DNA from: Trichocoleus sp. FACHB-40
GTDB lineage: Bacteria; Cyanobacteriota; Cyanobacteriia; Cyanobacteriales; FACHB-T130
Length of the DNA: 64,000 nt
Reading direction: 5' to 3'
Assembly: GCF_014695915.1 (NCBI RefSeq)
Contig: NZ_JACJPF010000024.1
Span: forward strand, 96,892-160,891
The notes under the pieces were generated by a model. The model saw nothing but the letters and a program-made list of their open reading frames with translations, was not told where the DNA came from and made no database searches. Below, one piece after another: positions 27,632 to 36,319 of the stretch (positions are counted from its first letter, which is position 1; each line of letters begins with the position of its first letter). Made by a program: the position numbers and the translations under genes.

Positions 27632-28987
27632 TTAGGCAGTAAATTCAGCACGAAACTGATTCACAACTCGATCGAGTGCTACGGAATGGGAGGCTTTGAA
27701 GAGGATGCGATCGCTTTCTTCTACCATTTCTTTCAAACGGTCTACAATAGCTTGATGTGTTGTAAAGCACTCTGCTGGTAAAGGTGCAGCACCAAGCGCG
27801 ATCGCTTCTGCTTCTTTATCGTCTACCAAAATCAGCAAAGCGTCGAGATTGAGCTTTCGCGCCGCCTCTCCAACTGCGAAGTGAAATTCGGGACTTTGCT
27901 CTCCTAATTCCTTCATCGTCCCCAAAACTGCAATATGCCTTTTCCCCGGCGTCTCTGCTAACAATTGCAGCGCTGCCAGCATAGATTCTAAGCCAGCATT
28001 GTAAGTTTCATCAAGAATTACAACGTCGTTGGGCAAATTGTAGCGCTGCGCCCTCCCAGAAGGCAAATTAACCGCCAAACCAGCCTTAAACGGTGTCCAG
28101 TCAACTTGGAGAATTTTAGCCACCGCTAAGGCTGCTAGGAAATTAGACGCATTGTGTCGCCCCGGTAACGGTAAAGGTAGCCGCATCCCCTCAACCAATA
28201 ATGTCTCGTTATCAATCAACTCGCCGCGCACGTCTCCGCCTTCCAAACCGTAGGTGATGGTTTGCCCTTGCCAAACCCCGGCGGCTGTTTCCATTAGGCG
28301 GCGGTCGTCGTGGTTAAGAACAGCGATGCTGCTGGAGGGCATTTCGGCGAGTAATTCACATTTTGCTTGTGCGATCGCTTCTTTTGAACCCAGCCGCCCA
28401 ATATGCGCTGTACCCACATTAGTAATTACCCCAATTGTCGGACACGCAATCTGTGTTAACAGCGCAATTTCACCTTTTGCCCGCATCGCCATTTCAATTA
28501 CGGCATAGTCATGAATCGGTGACATTTCTAACAAAGTTTTGGGAACGCCGATTTCATTGTTGTAATTGAATAAAGTTTTATGAATATTCCCTTTGGTAGA
28601 GGACAAAACTGCCGAGACTAATTCTTTAGTAGTAGTTTTACCGCAGGAGCCAGTTATGCCAATTACTGGTATTTTAAATTGCGAGCGCCACCACCGAGCG
28701 ATCGCCTGATATGCTGTCAACGTGTCTTTTACGTGTAATTGCGGAATAGCCCCAGGCATTTTGTAGTCTGTAATGACAGCAATCGCACCTTTTCTCAAGG
28801 CAGTTTCCACAAATTCATGTCCATCAAACTTCTCTCCACGCAGTGCCACAAACACTTCTCCCGCCTTTAGAGTCCGTGTGTCGGTTGTAATCCCTGCAAC
28901 AGCTGCCGCTAGGAGATCGTCAGATAAGTTTACAGACCCTGCCGCTATAATTTCAGCCAGTTGCGAGAGGAGGACGTGAAAAGACAT
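27632..28987 (-). CDS. murF: UDP-N-acetylmuramoyl-tripeptide--D-alanyl-D-alanine ligase
   Basis: This 451-residue cytoplasmic Mur ligase adds D-Ala-D-Ala to UDP-MurNAc-tripeptide in peptidoglycan synthesis. The three-domain layout is visible: an N-terminal substrate domain (TDTRTLKAGEVFVALRGEKFDGHEF), the ATP-binding P-loop GITGSCGKTTTKELV with YNNEIGVPKTLL, and a C-terminal domain with ILDETYNAGLESM and AVLGTMKELG. I start it at the ATG at 28987; the open frame begins five codons earlier at a TTG. No other cell-wall gene is adjacent. Confidence 0.95.
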   Translation of the reverse strand: MSFHVLLSQLAEIIAAGSVNLSDDLLAAAVAGITTDTRTLKAGEVFVALRGEKFDGHEFVETALRKGAIAVITDYKMPGAIPQLHVKDTLTAYQAIARWWRSQFKIPVIGITGSCGKTTTKELVSAVLSSTKGNIHKTLFNYNNEIGVPKTLLEMSPIHDYAVIEMAMRAKGEIALLTQIACPTIGVITNVGTAHIGRLGSKEAIAQAKCELLAEMPSSSIAVLNHDDRRLMETAAGVWQGQTITYGLEGGDVRGELIDNETLLVEGMRLPLPLPGRHNASNFLAALAVAKILQVDWTPFKAGLAVNLPSGRAQRYNLPNDVVILDETYNAGLESMLAALQLLAETPGKRHIAVLGTMKELGEQSPEFHFAVGEAARKLNLDALLILVDDKEAEAIALGAAPLPAECFTTHQAIVDRLKEMVEESDRILFKASHSVALDRVVNQFRAEFTA

Positions 28988-29420
28988 ACAGCTTAAATTC
29001 AAACTTCAATGAGATTAATCCTAATCATGCACCAATCCCAGCACCACAACAAAATAGGCATCTTTATGAGTGACTTACATCACATTCAGCCACTATTGGG
29101 TCTACCTACCGTAGATATAGATTTTTGAGAGGTTAACGTGATGCTTTGCCGAAACTATACACTTACTTCACAAAAAATTCACAATATTGCCGCAAATTTG
29201 CTGAGCCATTTAAAGAGTTAGTCAAGATATGCTCGAATTGGGCGAAAATCTCTTAGCTTATAGGAGTATAGAGTATAGCCCCCAAAATCAGGGTTTTGTC
29301 TAGAGTGCCTCTTGTTATCTAGCGTCTACTACATCACAGTTCAATTTGCAATTTACACTGACTTAACGGAACTAATATACACTTAGCCCTAACATTTGCA
29401 CGTAGGGGGGCTTTCTTGAC
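28988..29420. other. Intergenic region between murF and the conserved gene at 29421
   Basis: This 433-bp divergent spacer is AT-rich and presumably holds the promoters of both flanking genes. I see no tRNA-like or strongly structured element and no convincing ORF. A G-rich run (29404-29410) ends ten bases before the GTG start of the rightward gene and could act as its ribosome-binding site. Confidence 0.4.
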
Positions 29421-30701
29421 GTGACTACCTGGACAGACTGTTACCATCGACAAACTAGCATTGAAGAGCAGCAGCTTTACGAGCATCTGCTTCACTGGGT
29501 ACAAGAAGAGTCACCCAGTCGGATGATCGAGCGATTTCGTCAGCTATTTATGGATGGAGTGGGATACTCTGAGCCAAAAATTTGGATGGCTCTGGAGAGG
29601 ATTGCTAGTTCCAAGCAGGCTGAGCAGGAATTTCGGTTTATTATCAATCGCTGCTGCCACATTCTAATTAATCGCTGGCAGATGCACCCGCAACTCCAAG
29701 CGTCTATCCCCGATTTGGTAGATATATTTGAGCATCCTCCAAGCGTGGGAACGGTTCGCTCTCGCTCAGCAAGGCGCTTCCGAGAACTGGTGAGGATTTT
29801 TAACCAGACGGAGCAATATCTGACGCTGCGCCGCCTAGCTCAAGTTATGACTGAAGCGGCAGAGGCGAGTGGCAATGGCTCTAAGCCTTTAGGTAGCTTA
29901 ATTCGCAGGTATCCCTACTTATACGAACATTGCCTGCTGAGTGAAGATAGTTCTTACGAACATCAGCAAACCGTCAGGGCAATTCAGTCTCGGATTCAGC
30001 GAGATTTTGAAGTTGATCTGTCTCAGTATGTGACTTATCAAGTGCGACGAGCGCAAATGTCACGTAAGACTTCCTCAGTCGGAGCTGAGCGAATTATACA
30101 GCCAGTACATAATCCCACGTTACTAAGCGATCGCGAACTGGGTGCTGCTCTCAAGCAATTTGTCGGCAAAGTCGAAGGCTCCCATACCTATCGGGATTTA
30201 TCCCAAAGCTTCATTACCCACACTAGCCAGACACCCTCGTATAGAGCTTTTAAATGGGATTTATACGAATACTTGACATCTTCTATTGACCCTGAATATG
30301 GCAAACGTCAGTTTAATGACCGATTGTATGCCCAACTGAAGAACACTTTGCCAAGTAGCGATTGTCAAAGACCCAGCGAATTTCTGATCGTGCGTACTTG
30401 CAGCCAGATTTTGAACTTCTTAGTAGTGGAAAGTCCGCAGCGACCGAATCACTATGTGTTTGTGGATCTGATTACCAACTTGGGGGCAACTTGCACAATC
30501 GGTATGCTTTTGAAAATCGTGCTACTGTGCCGCAAAGTCAAGCCCTATTTAGAAAAGCGATTTTCAATTCTTTTTAACCACTATGAAGCTTACGCCAGGG
30601 ATGGTGTACCGTGGTTAGTCAAATCTCTAGAAAATATGAATGTGGCTTTGAGTCTTCACTTTGGTGATGCTGATGTTTCCTGTCTGAGCCACATTATGTA
30701 A
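29421..30701 (+). CDS. Conserved hypothetical protein, probably cyanobacteria-specific
   Basis: This 426-residue, largely helical protein has no signal peptide, no membrane segment and no motif I can assign. It is rich in Arg, Gln and aromatic residues in the N-terminal half (IIINRCCHILINRW-type helices) and has a conserved-looking C-terminal half (FVDLITNLGATCTIGMLLK, WLVKSLENMNVALSLHFGD). The chosen start is the GTG at 29421; no nearer alternative fits. The regular codon use and length make it a real gene. I think similar proteins occur in many cyanobacteria, but I cannot name a function from sequence. Confidence 0.75.
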   Translation: MTTWTDCYHRQTSIEEQQLYEHLLHWVQEESPSRMIERFRQLFMDGVGYSEPKIWMALERIASSKQAEQEFRFIINRCCHILINRWQMHPQLQASIPDLVDIFEHPPSVGTVRSRSARRFRELVRIFNQTEQYLTLRRLAQVMTEAAEASGNGSKPLGSLIRRYPYLYEHCLLSEDSSYEHQQTVRAIQSRIQRDFEVDLSQYVTYQVRRAQMSRKTSSVGAERIIQPVHNPTLLSDRELGAALKQFVGKVEGSHTYRDLSQSFITHTSQTPSYRAFKWDLYEYLTSSIDPEYGKRQFNDRLYAQLKNTLPSSDCQRPSEFLIVRTCSQILNFLVVESPQRPNHYVFVDLITNLGATCTIGMLLKIVLLCRKVKPYLEKRFSILFNHYEAYARDGVPWLVKSLENMNVALSLHFGDADVSCLSHIM

Positions 30702-30796
30702 TTTAAAATCAGATTTGTTATTTTTTTTATTCGGTCGGGCGCACGAAAGCGATCGCCACTTTTGTTAAATCCTGCAAAGTAGGCAGGTTAAGTTTA

Positions 30797-30823
30797 TTGT
30801 AATAAAATAGTTTGTGTTATAAT
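30797..30823 (+). promoter_or_regulatory. Extended -10 promoter of the RRM protein gene
   Basis: TGTTATAAT (30815-30823) is an exact extended -10 (TGnTATAAT). A loose -35-like TTGTAA lies at 30797-30802 with a short 15-bp spacer. Transcription would start near 30830, giving a leader of about 115 nt before the GTG start. Long leaders are common for cold-induced rbp genes. Confidence 0.55.
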
Positions 30824-30946
30824 ATGGCTCGTGAATCTGGATCGGCGGAAAGCTTTGTTTAATGCACAGCAAGTTTATTTATCTGTGTCGGCAGGCAAAC
30901 CTCCGAAACTGAGTCTCTCAAAATATTGAATGTTGGAGTTATTTCC

Positions 30947-31258
30947 GTGTCGATATATGTAGGGAACCTATCCTACGAAGTTACGCAAGACGACCTCACA
31001 TCTGTATTTACAGACTACGGAACCGTTAAACGGGTTCAATTGCCTACGGATCGCGAAACAGGGCGGATGCGTGGCTTTGGGTTTGTTGAAATGGCAACAG
31101 ATGCTGAAGAAGCTGCGATTGAAGCTTTAGATGGAGCAGAATGGATGGGCCGCACCCTGAAAGTGAATAAAGCCAAACCCCGTGAAGATGGGGGCGGGGA
31201 TCGTCCGGCGGGAAGCCGGGGCGGCCCGGAGGGCCCAAAATTCTCTTCCCGGCGTTGA
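30947..31258 (+). CDS. RNA-binding protein with a single RRM (cyanobacterial Rbp family)
   Basis: This 103-residue protein is one RRM with RNP2 IYVGNL near the N-terminus and RNP1 RGFGFVEM, followed by a Gly/Arg-rich tail (DGGGDRPAGSRGGPEGP). Cyanobacterial Rbp proteins of this type are cold-inducible or mRNA-localising single-stranded RNA binders. The start is the GTG at 30947, with GGAG six to nine bases upstream; the family starts at this residue (SIYVGNLSYEV). rpsU lies downstream in the same direction, a pairing common in cyanobacteria. Confidence 0.92.
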   Translation: MSIYVGNLSYEVTQDDLTSVFTDYGTVKRVQLPTDRETGRMRGFGFVEMATDAEEAAIEALDGAEWMGRTLKVNKAKPREDGGGDRPAGSRGGPEGPKFSSRR

Positions 31259-31745
31259 CTCAAAATTGTGTAAAGATATGCCCGCCATTGGCCGACAACA
31301 CCAGATGTGGTGTGAAATGGGATGCTGGGCGCTCGTGGTAAAATTAATGCAATTCAGGGCGGATTGGATTAAAGTGCGATCGCCCTTTGGGGGGTGGAGA
31401 TATCTTAGGATAAAACCGACTGAATAAGGTAGGGCTGCTCCTGTAAGTCCTAGACCCGCTACAAAGCTAGAGCTAAACGCTTTGTGGGGTAAAAGAAAAA
31501 GTAGGCAAAAAGCTTCAAATCAATACCTACACTACAGAAATGGTCTGCAAGTATGTAGGAAAGTCGGGAGACGGCACTGCCGGATTTACCCGAAGAATGC
31601 AAGACTTTGGCTACTAAGAGCAGCTTCGCTAAGCTTCTCTAGGGAGCAAAAACCGCGACCCAGGTATTAAAACATAGAACAAGTGGTCGTGGGTGACACT
31701 CACACTAACAGTCAATCAATCAACATTAGCGAGGAATCAACAATA
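31259..31745 (+). other. Structured spacer between rbp and rpsU
   Basis: This 487-bp spacer has no convincing ORF. It can form stems, for example CTACAAAGC / GCTTTGTGG around 31456-31485 and a GC-rich CGGC/GCCG element near 31575, so a long structured leader of rpsU or a small RNA is possible. I compared it with tmRNA, RNase P RNA and 6S RNA from memory and saw no match. Confidence 0.3.
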
Positions 31746-31928
31746 ATGACCCAAGTGGTTTTAGGTGAAAGTGAAGGAATAGAATCAGCACTGCGGCGCT
31801 TTAAGCGGCAAGTCTCCAAAGCGGGGATATTAGCAGATGCAAGGTATCGGCGGCACTTTGAAACTCCCCTAGAGAAGCGTAAGCGCAAGGCAACTGCTGC
31901 GCGCCGCAAAACAAGACGTTTTCGTTAA
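31746..31928 (+). CDS. rpsU: 30S ribosomal protein S21
   Basis: This 60-residue basic protein matches bS21: an N-terminal strand ([22 protein letters not shown]), the [18 protein letters not shown] region and an Arg/Lys-rich tail ([17 protein letters not shown]). It binds the 30S platform and supports translation initiation. The ATG at 31746 has GAGGAA about eight bases upstream; the longer open frame from 31683 is not needed. It is followed by a strong bidirectional terminator. Confidence 0.96.
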   Translation: MTQVVLGESEGIESALRRFKRQVSKAGILADARYRRHFETPLEKRKRKATAARRKTRRFR

Positions 31929-31953
31929 GGCGACTTCTTTTAAGGCAAAAAGC

Positions 31954-32018
31954 AATACGGTTCATTGAAGAATAGTTACAGGTTTTGGATTTTAACTTCT
32001 TCGTGAACCGTATTCTTT
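31954..32018. terminator. Bidirectional terminator between rpsU and pth
   Basis: AATACGGTTCA (31954-31964) pairs with TGAACCGTATT (32004-32014), and GAAGAA/TTCTTC extends the stem inward. On the plus strand it is followed by CTTTTCT, and on the minus strand by a short T-containing run. It separates the convergent rpsU and pth genes. Confidence 0.8.
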
Positions 32019-32019
32019 T

Positions 32020-32667
32020 CTAAGGCGAATTGGGGATAACAGAGCGGTTATTGAAAAGACTCATAGCCTTCTCAACCCCTTGCTTGAGGCTTACTTCCAC
32101 TGACTGAGTTACCAGTTGCAGGACATCAGACAAAACTTGATTTTCAGTAGAGGAAAATTTACCCAGGACGTGAGCAACCGTGTCCTGTTCTGCTTTGGTT
32201 TTGCCAATACCGATCCGCAGACGGGGGAAATCTTGACTACCGAGATGGGCGATCGCTGACTTCATCCCGTTGTGTCCGCCCGCCGAACCCGAAAGGCGCA
32301 GGCGAATCTTCCCCAGAGGTAAATCCATATCGTCGTAAATCACCAGCACCGACTCTGGGGGAATCTTATACCAATCAACACAAGCGCGAATTGCCTGTCC
32401 TGAGAGATTCATGTAAGTGAGGGGCTTAAGTAATCTTATCTTGTCTCCGTGTAATCCACGCCCTTCGCCAAACTGCGCCTGGAACTTGCGATTTTCACTC
32501 AAAGGAATTTGCCAAGAACGGGCCAGGACATCAACCGCATCAAAACCAATGTTGTGCCGCGTTTTGTCATACTTAGGTTCTGGATTCCCCAAACCAACAA
32601 TTAACTGGGGAATTACTAAAGCGGGTGTTGCATCTGGGTTATCAGCGGTCATTTGTCTATTGTTCAT
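32020..32667 (-). CDS. pth: Peptidyl-tRNA hydrolase
   Basis: This protein of about 215 residues cleaves peptidyl-tRNA released from stalled ribosomes. Family motifs are clear: LIVGLGNPEPKYDKTRHNIGF with the catalytic His, LLKPLTYMNLSGQAI, DDMDLPLGKIRLR and GSAGGHNGMKSAI. The frame opens at a TTG (32673); ATG codons at 32667 and 32652 are both possible starts, and I use 32667. It lies just upstream of the terminator shared with rpsU. Confidence 0.95.
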   Translation of the reverse strand: MNNRQMTADNPDATPALVIPQLIVGLGNPEPKYDKTRHNIGFDAVDVLARSWQIPLSENRKFQAQFGEGRGLHGDKIRLLKPLTYMNLSGQAIRACVDWYKIPPESVLVIYDDMDLPLGKIRLRLSGSAGGHNGMKSAIAHLGSQDFPRLRIGIGKTKAEQDTVAHVLGKFSSTENQVLSDVLQLVTQSVEVSLKQGVEKAMSLFNNRSVIPNSP

Positions 32668-32713
32668 TGTCAATTGCTAGTAATCACTAAACGGTAGCGA
32701 TCGCACCCTCGTT

Positions 32714-33301
32714 TTATATTGTTTGTTGCGCCTCTTGTTGGGGAACCTCATTCTGGAGTTTTTCTTGATCCCGCTTACGCTTTTTCGCATACAACTGAAT
32801 AGTAGCTGCCATAGTAATAATTAAACCCACGACCGTCCAAGTGGTGATATCTAAAGGCAGACTATTTTTAAACACAGCCAGCAAAACAATTACAACTAGC
32901 AGTAAAGTAGGGGCTTCATTCAAAGCCCGTAACTGCTGACTACTCCAAGTGCATCGATCTTCGGCTAACTGTTTGAGGAGACGACCACAATAATGATGGT
33001 AGCCAATTAAAACAACCACCAAACCGAGTTTGATATGCAACCAAGTTTGCTTGAGAACTTCAGGTTCAGTAGTAACGATACCAATCGCCATCGCTACCGT
33101 CACTATCATTCCTGGTGTCGTGATGATTTTGTAAAGGCGTTTTTCCATAATCTGATACTGATTCTTCAGAATCGTTTGGGCAGGTTCTGGCTGCTCACTC
33201 GCCTCTACGTGATAGATAAAGAGACGTACCAGGTAAAACAAGCCTGCAAACCAGACCACAAAGCCGACAATGTGAAAAGCCTTATACCAGAAATAAGCCA
33301 T
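32714..33301 (-). CDS. hemJ: Protoporphyrinogen IX oxidase HemJ (CopD-related membrane protein)
   Basis: This 195-residue protein has four or five transmembrane helices. It opens with YFWYKAFHIVGFVVWFAGLFYLVRLFIYHVEA, whose His is a likely heme ligand, followed by MEKRLYKIITTPGM, WLHIKLGLVVVLIGYHHYC and LRALNEAPTLLLV. These fit HemJ, the protoporphyrinogen oxidase used by most cyanobacteria for heme and chlorophyll synthesis, in the cell or thylakoid membrane. The ATG at 33301 is directly before the first helix. pth follows 47 bp downstream on the same strand. Confidence 0.92.
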   Translation of the reverse strand: MAYFWYKAFHIVGFVVWFAGLFYLVRLFIYHVEASEQPEPAQTILKNQYQIMEKRLYKIITTPGMIVTVAMAIGIVTTEPEVLKQTWLHIKLGLVVVLIGYHHYCGRLLKQLAEDRCTWSSQQLRALNEAPTLLLVVIVLLAVFKNSLPLDITTWTVVGLIITMAATIQLYAKKRKRDQEKLQNEVPQQEAQQTI

Positions 33302-33367
33302 TTATCGTGTCCTCTACAGTCAAATCCGACAATATCAACAAGTTTTTGTTAGATCCAGCGCTATTTG

Positions 33368-33592
33368 TCAAACTGTATGCTGGAAAAGGGTTTCCAGATA
33401 AACCCGTGCTGCTTTGCGATAACTTTGCGAAGCTTCTGGGCTGTTGCCATTACCATTTTGCAGCAAGAATAGGGACAGCGCTGCGGCAAAAACGCGATCG
33501 TGATCCCAATCAGGATGAGTTTCTAGGTAGTTTTTGAGAGATTCGTGTAGTTCTTCAGGGATTTCTGCCAGGATACTGATTGTTGCGTTCAT
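33368..33592 (-). CDS. DUF2811 family small protein
   Basis: This 74-residue protein (ISILAEIPEELHESLKNYLE, then HPDWDHDRVFAAALSLFLLQNG) fits DUF2811, a small cyanobacterial family of unknown function. The predicted strand-helix-helix layout resembles ribbon-helix-helix DNA-binding proteins, which is only an inference. The ATG at 33592 has GGAG four bases upstream. It lies 66 bp before hemJ on the same strand and could head a hemJ-pth transcript. Confidence 0.8.
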   Translation of the reverse strand: MNATISILAEIPEELHESLKNYLETHPDWDHDRVFAAALSLFLLQNGNGNSPEASQSYRKAARVYLETLFQHTV

Positions 33593-33641
33593 AGAACTCC
33601 TTTCTGTGGTCTGTGGCCTGTGGTCAGCTAAGAGTTGGAAA

Positions 33642-33657
33642 GTTGAAACGTTTCAAC
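33642..33657. promoter_or_regulatory. 16-bp palindrome upstream of DUF2811
   Basis: GTTGAAACGTTTCAAC is a perfect 16-bp palindrome about 50 bp upstream of the DUF2811 start codon. Its place and symmetry suit an operator for a dimeric regulator, possibly autoregulation. This is an inference from position only. Confidence 0.35.
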
Positions 33658-33886
33658 GCTTACGGACAACTGACTGTCGCATCATTGTCGGCTTCTCTTC
33701 CCCACCCTGTCAATGCTGCGAAATGTTACACTCACCTGTACGCAAAAAAAATATTCACGAGAGAATCAGCTTTTTCGGTCGCTTTTTGTTACCTATCTTT
33801 ACTAAAACTCAGTCCATCCCAGGCGAGTCAGTATCTTTTTAAAAATCCCCACTAGAACAGCAAGACCCGATCCGACCGTTAAACCC

Positions 33887-33960
33887 TGTGGAAAACTTCT
33901 CTTAACCTGTGGAAAAAGTTGAACGGCTTTGTGGAAACGTTGGGGAATAGGTGGGGAAAA
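33887..33960 (+). promoter_or_regulatory. Array of DnaA-box-like sites at 21-22 bp spacing
   Basis: TGTGGAAAA occurs at 33887-33895 and 33908-33916, TGTGGAAAC at 33930-33938 and the weaker TGGGGAAAA at 33952-33960. All are in the same orientation with starts 21, 22 and 22 bp apart, about two helical turns. Their complement TTTTCCACA is a DnaA box reported for cyanobacteria. An AT-rich stretch follows (33957-34005). No dnaA or dnaN gene is in the window, so whether this is an origin, a secondary DnaA site or a DnaA-regulated promoter is open. Confidence 0.55.
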
Positions 33961-34143
33961 TTTGGGTTAAAGATAAGAATTGCAAAGTCATCAATTATTA
34001 TTAGTCTGTAGCACAGGCGCGATGTCTGTGGCATTAGTTATTAACAAGTTTTCGGTAATTAGGGCGAAAATGTGACAAAAATTGCCAAATGGCGATTTGG
34101 GGCGTGGGAGCCATATTCAGGCTGAATACCGCCGTGTTCGCCC

Positions 34144-35808
34144 CTAAGCTGCTGAATGAGCTTCAATTGAGAGGGTGTGACCCAAAGCAGCAAAAACATG
34201 GCGTTGCTCGAACAGGGTGACTAGATCGGTGTTGATTTTGCTTTGAGCTGCTTCTGCTCTGAGAATGGCGATCGCGTTTTCAACAGGCAATCGACGTTTA
34301 TAAGGGCGATCGCTTGCTGTGAGTGCATCGTAAATATCTGCAATCGTCAAAATTTGAGTTTGAATCGGAATTTCTGCCTGTGTCAAGGCTTGGGGATAGC
34401 CACTACCATCGAGTTTTTCGTGATGTAAAGCAGCAATCAGGGGAACATTTTTTAGATGCTTTGTCCAGGGAATCCGCTTAAGAAATTCGTAGGTGTGGGT
34501 GACGTGGGCTTCGATTATCGATCGCTCTGCGGTTGTCAAATTACCTCTAGGCACCATAAGTTGAGACAATTCTTGAGATGACATCAGCGGCTTCATCTCA
34601 CCATCTACATCTTGATAGGTGTATTCAGACAACTCTCTGAGTCGTTCTGGAAGCTCTTGGGCTAGAATATGGGGTTCGTTTGCCTCTAGTAATAGCTGCC
34701 AATATTCATTGAGTTTAGCGATCGCATCTTCAACTTGGCTATCTAATTGTTGCAGTTGTTGGCAGTGGGAACAGACGTTTTCCGAATCATTGTGGCGGTG
34801 GCTGGGATGCTCAATTAAATATTTAAACTTACTCTGGGCGCATTCCATTTCCAAGGTGCGCTGCGCTACAGCAAAGCGGTTACGAATCACCTCCAGCTGC
34901 GCTGGATAAAGTTTTTTCTGCTTGCCTAAAATAGCTTCTGGTGTACTTACTTTGCCAAAGTCATGCAACAGTGCTGCATAACGAATTTCTTGGATTTGGC
35001 GATCGCTAAAATAAATCAACCGCAATGACCCTGTGGTTACTGTACTCGCTTCTTGAGCCAGACGCACCACCAAGTCTGCAACTCGCTCAGAATGCCCCGA
35101 TGTTGTGGGATCTCGCGCTTCAATAATCTGAACAGAAGCTCTGACAAAGCCCTCGAAGAGATTTTCAATACTCTTTTGTAATTGATTGCGTTCAATAGAG
35201 ATCGCCGCCTGAGAAGCAAGACTTCGCACAACGTATTCTTCCCACGCCGAATAAGGTTGAGTAACATCCCGCACATTTTCCGGAGTTACAACCGCGTTAA
35301 TATTAATCTTGCGATTGATCAGCTGAAGCACCCCTATAATTTCTCCTTCAGCGTCTTGCATTGGCAGCACCAAAACTGAGCGCGTGTGGTAGGGAATGCT
35401 CAGGTCAAAACTGCGATCCAGCTGGTAGGGAACATCTGGAGGTAAATTATAAGCATCTGGCAAATTTAAGCTTTCACCCGTCAGCGCCACGTACCCTGCC
35501 AAACTTTTTGGAGTTAACGGCACGCAGAACTCTCGAAAGGAATCGCTCGATCGAGAATCATTCTGTGCTACTTTAAATACCAACTTGGGAGTGTCTTCAG
35601 TTCGATCTATTAAATAAACACTTCCCGCATCGCTACAAGTAATCTCGCGACTCTTAGATAAAATCAGATTTAGTAATTCTCCTAAATCTTGACTGCCCGA
35701 AAGTGCTGTCCCTATCGCCAAAAGTTGCTCGATTAGTTCTGCTGGTTGCTCTATTTGGGGCAGATACATCTGGTTTTTAGCTGTCGTCTGGCAATGGGAA
35801 ACTATCAT
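34144..35808 (-). CDS. GAF-HD-GYP protein (putative c-di-GMP phosphodiesterase)
   Basis: This 554-residue cytoplasmic protein has an N-terminal GAF domain (about 25-205; SDAGSVYLIDRTEDTP, RSVLVLPMQDAEGEIIGVLQLINR) and a C-terminal HD-GYP-type domain. The latter keeps HSERVADL, the HD pair in AALLHDFGKV, HHEKLDGSGYP and IADIYDALTASDRPYK. Between HD and GYP it has an insertion of about 140 residues containing a Cys/His cluster (HRHNDSENVCSHCQQ) that might bind a metal. Hydrolysis of c-di-GMP is expected from the family. The ATG at 35808 is used; Met14 is a possible alternative. Confidence 0.88.
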   Translation of the reverse strand: MIVSHCQTTAKNQMYLPQIEQPAELIEQLLAIGTALSGSQDLGELLNLILSKSREITCSDAGSVYLIDRTEDTPKLVFKVAQNDSRSSDSFREFCVPLTPKSLAGYVALTGESLNLPDAYNLPPDVPYQLDRSFDLSIPYHTRSVLVLPMQDAEGEIIGVLQLINRKININAVVTPENVRDVTQPYSAWEEYVVRSLASQAAISIERNQLQKSIENLFEGFVRASVQIIEARDPTTSGHSERVADLVVRLAQEASTVTTGSLRLIYFSDRQIQEIRYAALLHDFGKVSTPEAILGKQKKLYPAQLEVIRNRFAVAQRTLEMECAQSKFKYLIEHPSHRHNDSENVCSHCQQLQQLDSQVEDAIAKLNEYWQLLLEANEPHILAQELPERLRELSEYTYQDVDGEMKPLMSSQELSQLMVPRGNLTTAERSIIEAHVTHTYEFLKRIPWTKHLKNVPLIAALHHEKLDGSGYPQALTQAEIPIQTQILTIADIYDALTASDRPYKRRLPVENAIAILRAEAAQSKINTDLVTLFEQRHVFAALGHTLSIEAHSAA

Positions 35809-36319
35809 AATTATTGCACCCTTTGATTACAGTCAAGTTATTTTACTTATAAAAATTTTCCCCTGCTCAACTTCTAGCTAAGCGATGGGCAAAGATCGGT
35901 TTATTTTTGCCGTCTTTGATTTCATCTGTTAACCTACTAATATCTCAGCTTGATTTTCCGCGTTAAGCACTCAATGCTTCTTATATTACTATCATCTGCT
36001 ATTAGCCATCATCTGTTAGCATAATTTTTAAAGAAATGATGAAACATTAACAATTAATTATAAAGAATAAATATTTTTTTAAGGGGCGCAAAAAAGAACA
36101 AGTAAAATTAGGGAAAGGAAAACTTTATCCTCTCAGGATATTTCAATATATGAAAATTGTAAATTACTTAACTGTCTTCCTTTCCTGAGCCGCCGGGGCG
36201 CGAATATTAGTTGGAGGACGTTTCGTAATTTACGCGCAATGCCTCCCTCCACCAATCCGAGTACAGATATGGTAGGGGACTCCTTGCTATTCAAGTTGAA
36301 TTATGTCTACCTACTTATA
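35809..36319. other. AT-rich intergenic region
   Basis: This spacer of about 510 bp is mostly AT-rich without a clear gene. Its right end (about 36180-36300) is more GC-rich and, on the minus strand, gives an open stretch reading GLVEGGIARKLRNVLQLIF behind AAGGAG, but with ATA where a start codon would be expected. I do not call it a gene. Confidence 0.3.

Noticed and set aside
31430..31680. tmRNA, RNase P RNA or 6S RNA
   Set aside because: Compared from memory, none of their conserved cores is present.
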